Source of the DNA: Streptococcus vestibularis ATCC 49124
Lineage (GTDB): Bacteria > Bacillota > Bacilli > Lactobacillales > Streptococcaceae
DNA length: 10,283 bases
Direction: 5' to 3'
Assembly: GCF_000188295.1 (NCBI RefSeq)
Contig: NZ_GL831112.1
Location: 416,503 to 426,785, forward strand
In this document: piece by piece, positions 4,824-10,283 of the stretch
Numbering within the stretch: position 1 is the stretch's first letter
Layout of the letters: every line of letters starts with the position of its first letter
Position numbers and translations under genes: made by a program
Notes under the pieces: generated by a model
What the model was told of the DNA's origin: nothing
The model's database searches: none
Seen by the model: only the letters and a program-made list of their open reading frames with translations

Positions 4824-7053
4824 AAAATCTCCAATCAATCTTTTTTCCCTAGCGCTTTTAATAGTTGCTCTTTATTTTACTATTTTTGTATCTAATTTCT
4901 ATGCTATTGGGGCTTTTGTCTTTTTTATGGTCTGTTTTTTGAAGCATCATTGGAAGAATATGGCAGCTCTAAAGTTGGTGGGACTTGTTGGTGGGTTCTT
5001 TTTGATTTATTTTTTATTCTTGCACCACAGAGCTATCATGCAAGATAAGCAAGTTCCTGCTGAAATTCATCAGGTGACACTGGTTGCAGATACGCTCTCA
5101 GTTAATGGTGAGCAATTATCAGCAATCGGTAAGTCAAATGGTCAAACCTATCGGGTCTTTTACCGGTTAAAATCTGAGAAGGAGCAGTATTTTTTTAAGA
5201 CTACTAGTCAAACGCTTGTTTTAAAAGGAAAAATAAAGCTATCCTCGGCAACAGGTCAACGTAATTTTCAAGGCTTTGATTATCAGTCTTATCTAGCTAG
5301 TCAGAGCATTTATAGGATTGCTCAGATTGAGCGTCTGGATCATATCGTAACCCCAAAATCGATATCTCCAATAGATTTTTTCCATCAATTGAGGAGGAGG
5401 GCTCTAGTTCATATTCAGACGCATTTTCCTAATCCGATGAGACACTATATGACAGGACTGCTCTTTGGGTATTTGGATAAGGAGTTTGATGAGCAGAGTC
5501 AACTCTACACCAGCTTGGGGATTATTCATCTTTTTGCGCTATCGGGTATGCAGGTTGGATTTTTTCTTGGCTGGTTTCGCTATGGACTTCTTCGTTTGGG
5601 TCTTCCCAAAAATTATATCCTTGCTATCTTATTACCTTTTTCGATTTTCTATAGCTTAATGACTGGTTGGACGGCTTCGGTCTTACGTTCTTTGATTCAA
5701 AGCCTTTTGGCTGAGTGTGGTATTAAAAAACTGAACAATATGGGCATAACGCTGCTTCTATTATTTCTAGTCTTGCCTCATTTTCTTTTAACGGTAGGAG
5801 GTGTTTTAAGTTGTTCTTATGCCTTCTTATTGTGTTTATTTGATTTTGAGGAGATGCCGTCTTTTAAAAAGTCAATCTATATGAGTTTGGTATTGAGTCT
5901 TGGGACTTTGCCTTTTTTGACCTACTATTATGGAACTTTTCAACCATTGAGTTTGATTCTGACGGCAATCTTCTCTCTAGTTTTCGATAGCTTTCTCTTA
6001 CCTATCTTAACAGTACTTTTTACACTTTCAGGACTGGTAATCTTTTCTCAAATTAACCCACTTTTTGAATGGATGGAGACCTTTTTGACTTGGATACAAT
6101 ACTGGATAGGCCAGCCTTTAATTCTAGGGAAACCTAGTTTGTTTCAGTTTGGCTTGATGATAGTTGTATTGGTTTTGCTCTTTGATTTTTGGAAAAAGCC
6201 TCAGTTTAGAATATCCCTCTTGATGATTTTTAGTCTTTTGATGATCTGGGTTAAACATCCTTTGATCAATGAGGTGACGGTGGTTGACGTTGGTCAAGGA
6301 GACAGTATTTTTTTAAGGAGTATGAAAGGTAAGACGATCCTGATAGACGTAGGTGGCAAGGTGACTTTCGGCTCTAAGGAAAAATGGCAAGAGGGGAGCC
6401 AGACGAGTAATGCGGAGAAAACCTTAATTCCCTATCTACAGGCAAGGGGAGTGTCTCAAATTGACTATCTGGTTCTGACTCATACAGATACAGACCATAT
6501 TGGTGATTTGGAGGAAGTAGCTAAACGGTTTAAGATTAAGGAAATTTGTGTCAGTCAGGGGGCTTTGACTAAGCCTAGTTTTGCCAAACGTCTTCGATTT
6601 CTTAAACGTCCCGTTCGCACCTTAAAGGCTGGTGATAAACTGCCTATGATGGGAAGTAACATACAGGTTCTTTATCCCAATAAAATTGGTGATGGTGGTA
6701 ACAATGATTCACTTGTTCTCTATGGAAAGTTATTGGGGACCAGTTTTCTGTTTACTGGTGATTTGGAAAAAGAAGGAGAGGAGGAATTGATGTCCAGCTA
6801 TCCAAATTTAAAAGTAAGTGTTCTCAAGGCAGGACATCACGGCTCTAAAGGCTCTTCATCAGAAGCTTTTTTGGATCAGTTAGAACCATCACTTGCGCTT
6901 GTCTCAGCTGGTGAAAATAATCGTTATAAGCATCCAAATGATGAAACATTAGAGCGTTTCAAAGAACGTCATATTAAGGTTTTACGCACAGACCAGGATG
7001 GTGCTATTCGGTTTAAGGGATGGTTCAAACTATCAAGTGAAACTGTCCGATAA
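4813..7053 (+). CDS. comEC: Competence protein ComEC/Rec2, DNA uptake channel
   Basis: A 746-residue polytopic membrane protein. Hydrophobic helices near the N-terminus (about 10-75) flank an extracellular OB-like region (about 80-190). The competence-domain core with HLFALSGMQV (239-248) and many further helices runs to about 490. A C-terminal metallo-beta-lactamase-type domain carries VVDVGQGDSIFLR, THTDTDH (H557, D559, D561, H562), TGD (648-650) and GHHGS (H675, H676). ComEC carries one DNA strand across the membrane; the lactamase-like domain is proposed to degrade the other strand. All expected metal ligands appear present and the frame is unbroken, so the gene looks functional. It begins inside comEA (11-base overlap) with only a weak GAGAG upstream, implying translational coupling. 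Three tandem AGG codons occur at 5392-5400. No terminator is seen after it. Confidence 0.95.
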   Translation: MWLKKSPINLFSLALLIVALYFTIFVSNFYAIGAFVFFMVCFLKHHWKNMAALKLVGLVGGFFLIYFLFLHHRAIMQDKQVPAEIHQVTLVADTLSVNGEQLSAIGKSNGQTYRVFYRLKSEKEQYFFKTTSQTLVLKGKIKLSSATGQRNFQGFDYQSYLASQSIYRIAQIERLDHIVTPKSISPIDFFHQLRRRALVHIQTHFPNPMRHYMTGLLFGYLDKEFDEQSQLYTSLGIIHLFALSGMQVGFFLGWFRYGLLRLGLPKNYILAILLPFSIFYSLMTGWTASVLRSLIQSLLAECGIKKLNNMGITLLLLFLVLPHFLLTVGGVLSCSYAFLLCLFDFEEMPSFKKSIYMSLVLSLGTLPFLTYYYGTFQPLSLILTAIFSLVFDSFLLPILTVLFTLSGLVIFSQINPLFEWMETFLTWIQYWIGQPLILGKPSLFQFGLMIVVLVLLFDFWKKPQFRISLLMIFSLLMIWVKHPLINEVTVVDVGQGDSIFLRSMKGKTILIDVGGKVTFGSKEKWQEGSQTSNAEKTLIPYLQARGVSQIDYLVLTHTDTDHIGDLEEVAKRFKIKEICVSQGALTKPSFAKRLRFLKRPVRTLKAGDKLPMMGSNIQVLYPNKIGDGGNNDSLVLYGKLLGTSFLFTGDLEKEGEEELMSSYPNLKVSVLKAGHHGSKGSSSEAFLDQLEPSLALVSAGENNRYKHPNDETLERFKERHIKVLRTDQDGAIRFKGWFKLSSETVR

Positions 7054-7070
7054 TTTCCAGGGTCCTTAAT

Positions 7071-7099
7071 TTGTCATGCACCTCAATCTATGGTAGAAT
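7071..7099 (+). promoter_or_regulatory. Promoter of murA
   Basis: TTGTCA (7071-7076) and TAGAAT (7094-7099) are exactly 17 bases apart, and TGG before the -10 makes it an extended -10. This is the best housekeeping promoter in the window and leaves a leader of roughly 33 bases before ATG 7139. Confidence 0.8.
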
Positions 7100-7138
7100 G
7101 TAAAGGCTAATATTCCAGTATAAGAAAGATTGAACAGT

Positions 7139-8401
7139 ATGCGTAAAATTATCATCAATGGTGGTAAGAAACTTCAAGGAGAAGTTACAGTATCAGGAGC
7201 TAAAAATTCAGTTGTTGCTTTGATTCCAGCCATCATTTTATCTGATGGAGTGGTTACTCTTGACGGGGTACCAGCAATCAGCGACGTCGATAATCTAATT
7301 GAGATCATTGAAGTAATGGGTGGTTCTGTTAAGCGTGATGGCGAAACACTTGAAATCGACCCTCGAGGAGTTAAAGATATGCCAATGCCATTTGGTAAGA
7401 TTAACAGCCTTCGTGCTTCTTATTATTTCTATGGTAGTTTGCTTGGGCGTTATGGTCAAGCTACAGTAGGATTTCCTGGGGGCTGTGATTTAGGACCACG
7501 TCCTATTGACCTTCACCTTAAGGCGTTTGAAGCGATGGGCGCTAGCATTTCTTATGAATCCGAGTCTATGCGTATTGCGACTGATGCTGGTCAACGTATT
7601 CAGGGTGCTCATATTTACATGGATACGGTCAGTGTTGGAGCGACCATCAATACCATGTTGGCTGCGGCTAAGGCTGATGGTCGTACGGTTATTGAAAATG
7701 CCGCTCGTGAACCTGAAATTATTGATGTGGCAACGCTTCTCAACAATATGGGTGCGCGTGTACGTGGTGCTGGTACAGAAATCATCACGATTGATGGTGT
7801 AGAGAGCCTACATGGTACTCGCCATCAGGTTATTCCAGACCGTATTGAAGCGGGCTCATACATTGCTATGGCAGCAGCTATTGGTAAGGGGATTAAAATT
7901 AAAAATGTTCTCTATGAACATCTTGAAAGTTTTATTGCTAAGCTTGAAGCAATGGGTGTTCGCATGATCGTTGAAGAAGATGCAATTTTTGTAGAAGAAC
8001 AGGGCGATTTAAAACCTATTGACATTAAGACATCACCTTATCCAGGTTTTGCGACGGATTTACAACAACCAATGACACCATTGTTGCTGAAAGCAAGTGG
8101 CCGAGGAAAAATCATTGATACAATCTATGAGAAGCGTGTAAATCACGTTCCTGAACTGGCTCGTATGGGTGCTGATATTCAAGTGCTTGGCGGTCAGATT
8201 GTTTATAATGGGCCAACGCAACTTTCTGGTGTACCTGTGAAAGCTAGTGATTTGCGTGCGGGTGCTGCACTCGTTACTGCAGGACTTATGGCAGATGGTC
8301 AGACTGAAATAACAAATATTGAATTTATTCTTCGAGGGTATTCAAATATCATTGAGAAACTTTCTGATCTTGGTGCAGATATTCGTTTGATTGAAGATTA
8401 A
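7139..8401 (+). CDS. murA: UDP-N-acetylglucosamine 1-carboxyvinyltransferase
   Basis: A 420-residue EPSP-synthase-fold enzyme. It adds enolpyruvate from PEP to UDP-GlcNAc, the first committed step of peptidoglycan synthesis, in the cytoplasm. K22-N23 in [10 protein letters not shown], the active-site Cys116 in [10 protein letters not shown] (the cysteine alkylated by fosfomycin in this family) and the C-terminal [15 protein letters not shown] block are all present; length fits the family. ATG 7139 is preferred over TTG 7130: AGAAAG (7123-7128) is well placed for it and the protein then begins [12 protein letters not shown], as homologues do. Low-GC Gram-positives usually carry two MurA paralogues (MurA and MurZ); which one this is cannot be decided here. 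It has its own promoter and terminator. Codon use is more biased than in comEC, as expected for a well-expressed gene. Confidence 0.95.
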   Translation: MRKIIINGGKKLQGEVTVSGAKNSVVALIPAIILSDGVVTLDGVPAISDVDNLIEIIEVMGGSVKRDGETLEIDPRGVKDMPMPFGKINSLRASYYFYGSLLGRYGQATVGFPGGCDLGPRPIDLHLKAFEAMGASISYESESMRIATDAGQRIQGAHIYMDTVSVGATINTMLAAAKADGRTVIENAAREPEIIDVATLLNNMGARVRGAGTEIITIDGVESLHGTRHQVIPDRIEAGSYIAMAAAIGKGIKIKNVLYEHLESFIAKLEAMGVRMIVEEDAIFVEEQGDLKPIDIKTSPYPGFATDLQQPMTPLLLKASGRGKIIDTIYEKRVNHVPELARMGADIQVLGGQIVYNGPTQLSGVPVKASDLRAGAALVTAGLMADGQTEITNIEFILRGYSNIIEKLSDLGADIRLIED

Positions 8402-8405
8402 GTCT

Positions 8406-8437
8406 AAGGTTCAACCGCTTCTTGTTGAGCCTTTTTC
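8406..8437 (+). terminator. Terminator after murA
   Basis: GGTTCAAC (8408-8415) pairs with GTTGAGCC (8424-8431), with one G-U pair, extended by two A-T pairs. The loop is 8 bases and five T follow. It begins 5 bases after the murA stop. Confidence 0.8.
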
Positions 8438-8451
8438 CATTTCTAAAACTG

Positions 8452-8460
8452 TGCTATAAT
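8452..8460 (+). promoter_or_regulatory. Extended -10 immediately before the GNAT ATG
   Basis: TGC followed by TATAAT (8455-8460) is a complete extended -10. Only 6 bases separate it from ATG 8467 and no Shine-Dalgarno is present, so the message probably begins at or beside the start codon. No good -35 is visible; the region at 17-base spacing is a T-run of the murA terminator. Confidence 0.65.
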
Positions 8461-8466
8461 ACTATC

Positions 8467-9012
8467 ATGGATATTTGGACTAGTTTGGGTGCTTTTGCCT
8501 TCTTTGAGTCAGAGCGCCTTTCTTTTAGACCACTCGTCTTTTTAGATCGTTTTGACTTACATGAGATTGTGTCGAATCCAGAGAATTTACAATTTTTCTT
8601 TCCTGCTACCAAAACTCAGTATGAAACAGATTGCCTTTTGATACATTATTTCATGAAGGAGCCTTTGGGTGTTTGGGCAATTGTAGATCGAGAGTCTAAT
8701 AAGTTGATTGGGATCGTTCGCTTTGAAAAGATAGACGTCCAGAAAAGGACTGCAGAGATCGGTTATTTTTTGAATGCTTCATACTGGGGTAGAGGTCTAA
8801 TGACTGAGACAGTTACTTGTTTGTCAGATTTGGCATTGACAGCTATGGGCATGGAACGCATTATCCTTATTGCTCATTTGGAAAACGAGGCATCGATTCG
8901 TGTGGCAGAAAAATCTGGCTTTAAATTGGTGTCTCGTTTCAAAGGAGCAGACCGATACACCCGTACCATGAGAGATTATCTCCGCTTTGAGAAGGAGGAG
9001 AACTGTGAGTAA
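8467..9012 (+). CDS. GNAT-family N-acetyltransferase (RimJ/RimL type)
   Basis: A 181-residue acetyltransferase. The N-terminal ESERLSFRPL (about 14-23) is the typical opening of the RimJ/RimL-like GNAT group. The acetyl-CoA pyrophosphate loop is YWGRGLM (106-112), preceded by the strand AEIGYFLN, and the late motif NEASIRVAEKSGF (140-152) is clear. The acceptor is unknown: it could be a ribosomal protein N-terminus, another protein or a small molecule. ATG 8467 is chosen because a TTG-initiated extension from 8422 would start inside the murA terminator and span the TATAAT at 8455. The reading frame overlaps the start of spxR by 8 bases, and the strong ribosome binding site for spxR lies in its last codons, so the two form an operon. 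Confidence 0.88.
   Translation: MDIWTSLGAFAFFESERLSFRPLVFLDRFDLHEIVSNPENLQFFFPATKTQYETDCLLIHYFMKEPLGVWAIVDRESNKLIGIVRFEKIDVQKRTAEIGYFLNASYWGRGLMTETVTCLSDLALTAMGMERIILIAHLENEASIRVAEKSGFKLVSRFKGADRYTRTMRDYLRFEKEENCE
8992..9000 (+). promoter_or_regulatory. Ribosome binding site of spxR
   Basis: AAGGAGGAG, a near-perfect Shine-Dalgarno inside the last codons of the GNAT gene, lies 6 bases (from AAGGAGG) before GTG 9005. It decides the GTG start, which gives the expected HTH N-terminus. Confidence 0.85.
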
Positions 9013-10283
9013 ACATCAAGAAATTCTAGATTATCTAGAGGCTTTGCCCATCGGTAAACGAGTTAGTGTGCGTAGTATTTCTAACCACTTGCAGGTTTCT
9101 GATGGAACTGCTTATCGAGCCATTAAAGAAGCTGAAAATCGAGGACTAGTTGAAACGCGTCCTCGAAGTGGAACAGTTCGAATTGAAAAGAAAGTCCAGG
9201 TTCGCCTTGACAAACTGACCTTTGCGGAGATTGCAGAGATTACAGAGTCTGAGGTGATTTCGGGTCATGAAGGTTTGGAACGTGTCTTCAGTAAGTTCTA
9301 CATTGGAGCCATGACTATTGAGAATATCACCCGTTATCTAACAAAAGGCGACCTTCTCATTGTTGGAGACAGGGAAGATATCCAGTTATTAGCCCTCGAA
9401 TACAATAATGCTATTCTGGTAACTGGAGGCTTTCAGGTTTCTGATAGGGTTAAAGAGCTTTCTCGTTTGAAGCAGTTTCCAGTCATGGTCACTACTTACG
9501 ATACATTTACTGTGGCGACTATGATTAACCAGGCACTTTCTAATGTTCGTATCAAAACAGATATTAAAACAGTCGCTCAAGTCTATACTAGACGAGAAGA
9601 CTACAACTATATGACTCCAGAAATGACAGTCAAAGATTTTCAAAATTTGGTTAAACGGACTAACCTTGTTCGTTTTCCTATTGTGTCTGAGGATGATAGG
9701 GTTATTGGGATTGTGACCATGCGTGATGTGGCTAATCAGCTTCCGACCACTATGGCTAAGGCTATTATGACAAAACCGACAGTGACTCGTTTGGAGACTA
9801 GCCTTGCGACTGTGGCCCAAAAGATGATTTTTGAAGACTATGACATGATTCCTGTTGTGGATGACGAAAAACATTATCTAGGCACTATCACTCGTCGTCA
9901 GGTTTTAGAGGAGCTTCAAGATAATAACCGTGGTGATCTCCATACATTTAGCGATCAAATGATAGCTAACCTTAATCGTGAAAAGAATGCCTTTAGTTTT
10001 GAGGTAGAACCGGCCATGATTGATAATTCTGGGAACCTTACACAGGGTGTTCTTGTAGAAATGGTTAAAGAGGTTGTTTACCGAACGATGGAAAACCAAG
10101 AACAAAATAGTCTGGTGATTGAAGAGATGATGTTTTACTTTCTTCAGGCGGCTCAAATTGATGATAAGGTGACGATTACACCCAGTATCATTGCGGAAAC
10201 CAGACGCAGAGCTCATTTAGACCTTATGGTTACTCATGGTAATCATACGGTTTGTAAGTCAGTAGTAGTGGTCAAGAAAACTT
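9005..10283 (+). CDS. spxR: SpxR-like HTH-DRTGG-CBS-HotDog regulator (3' end cut by window)
   Basis: An open frame of 426 codons from GTG 9005, still open at the window edge but near the family's full length, so only a few residues should be missing. Order: a GntR-like winged helix-turn-helix (about 1-62; VRSISNHLQVSDGTAYRAI is the recognition region), a DRTGG domain (about 72-178, with GDREDIQ and VTGGFQVS), two CBS motifs (about 202-302; the second starts AIMTKPTVTRLE), and a HotDog-fold domain (about 305-426). In Streptococcus pneumoniae a protein with this architecture, SpxR, activates spxB (pyruvate oxidase) and affects virulence. CBS pairs usually bind adenine nucleotides and HotDog domains acyl-CoA, so energy or acyl sensing is likely, but the ligand is not known from sequence. 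It is co-transcribed with the overlapping GNAT gene. The symbol rests on architecture; the regulated genes in this organism could differ. Confidence 0.85.
   Translation, partial: MSKHQEILDYLEALPIGKRVSVRSISNHLQVSDGTAYRAIKEAENRGLVETRPRSGTVRIEKKVQVRLDKLTFAEIAEITESEVISGHEGLERVFSKFYIGAMTIENITRYLTKGDLLIVGDREDIQLLALEYNNAILVTGGFQVSDRVKELSRLKQFPVMVTTYDTFTVATMINQALSNVRIKTDIKTVAQVYTRREDYNYMTPEMTVKDFQNLVKRTNLVRFPIVSEDDRVIGIVTMRDVANQLPTTMAKAIMTKPTVTRLETSLATVAQKMIFEDYDMIPVVDDEKHYLGTITRRQVLEELQDNNRGDLHTFSDQMIANLNREKNAFSFEVEPAMIDNSGNLTQGVLVEMVKEVVYRTMENQEQNSLVIEEMMFYFLQAAQIDDKVTITPSIIAETRRRAHLDLMVTHGNHTVCKSVVVVKKT

Noticed and set aside
5392..5420. Internal translation start after the AGGAGGAGG run in comEC
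   Set aside because: No ATG, GTG or TTG follows within 5-12 bases in a useful frame.
5465..5659. Plus-strand 64-codon open frame inside comEC
   Set aside because: It is an out-of-frame shadow of the comEC membrane core and has no independent signals.
7130..7138. TTG start for murA three codons upstream
   Set aside because: The purine-rich ribosome binding site would sit 1 base from it; ATG 7139 has proper spacing and matches the family N-terminus.
8422..8466. TTG-initiated extension of the GNAT protein
   Set aside because: It begins within the murA terminator hairpin and crosses the extended -10 of the GNAT promoter.
9389..10216. Two minus-strand open frames of 161 and 103 codons inside spxR
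   Set aside because: They are antisense to a clearly conserved multi-domain protein, rich in Asn/His/Ser as antisense frames often are, and show no recognisable domain.
1..10283. CRISPR array, insertion sequence, tRNA or rRNA genes
   Set aside because: I found no evenly spaced direct repeats, transposase motifs, terminal inverted repeats or cloverleaf-like sequence on either strand by eye.

Overview
The window looks like chromosome of a low-GC streptococcus. The salivarius group (S. salivarius, S. thermophilus, S. vestibularis) is my best guess from overall protein character, but the species cannot be fixed by eye. The evidence for Streptococcus is a comEA-comEC pair behind a perfect ComX cin-box (TACGAATA), an SpxR-type HTH-DRTGG-CBS-HotDog regulator, and TipC-like and PlsC proteins of streptococcal type.

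Layout. Bases 1-1100 are an AT-richer, gene-poor accessory patch. A terminator hairpin is followed by what looks like the 3' scar of a lost gene encoding a very basic, 12-residue-repeat tail. The scar's stop codon overlaps the start of a small membrane-anchored protein that may be a TipC-type (LXG toxin) immunity protein. A terminator and about 250 bases without a convincing gene follow. Bases 1101-3136 are a minus-strand run: polysaccharide deacetylase, then tRNA1(Val) m6A37 methyltransferase (trmN6), then a GIY-YIG/UPF0213 protein. There are hairpins after the first and last genes. From 3225 on, everything reads plus: a PlsC-like acyltransferase with its own promoter and terminator, the late-competence operon comEA-comEC, murA, and a GNAT acetyltransferase overlapping spxR, which runs off the right end.

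How the genes work together. comEA and comEC form the DNA receptor and inner-membrane channel for transformation and should switch on only when ComX is made. murA (first committed step of peptidoglycan synthesis), the deacetylase and the acyltransferase serve the cell envelope. trmN6 modifies tRNA. spxR is probably a metabolic or stress regulator that senses a nucleotide or acyl ligand.

The most interesting signals are: (1) the apparent toxin-tail scar coupled to an orphan immunity-like gene; (2) a recurring arrangement in which a -10 box sits only 6-7 nt before the ATG with no Shine-Dalgarno (deacetylase, GNAT, possibly trmN6), predicting leaderless mRNAs; (3) absence of a visible terminator between comEC and murA; (4) an E-to-S change in the EGTR block of the acyltransferase; (5) three tandem AGG codons forming a Shine-Dalgarno-like stretch inside comEC. 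I saw no tRNA, rRNA, IS element or CRISPR.
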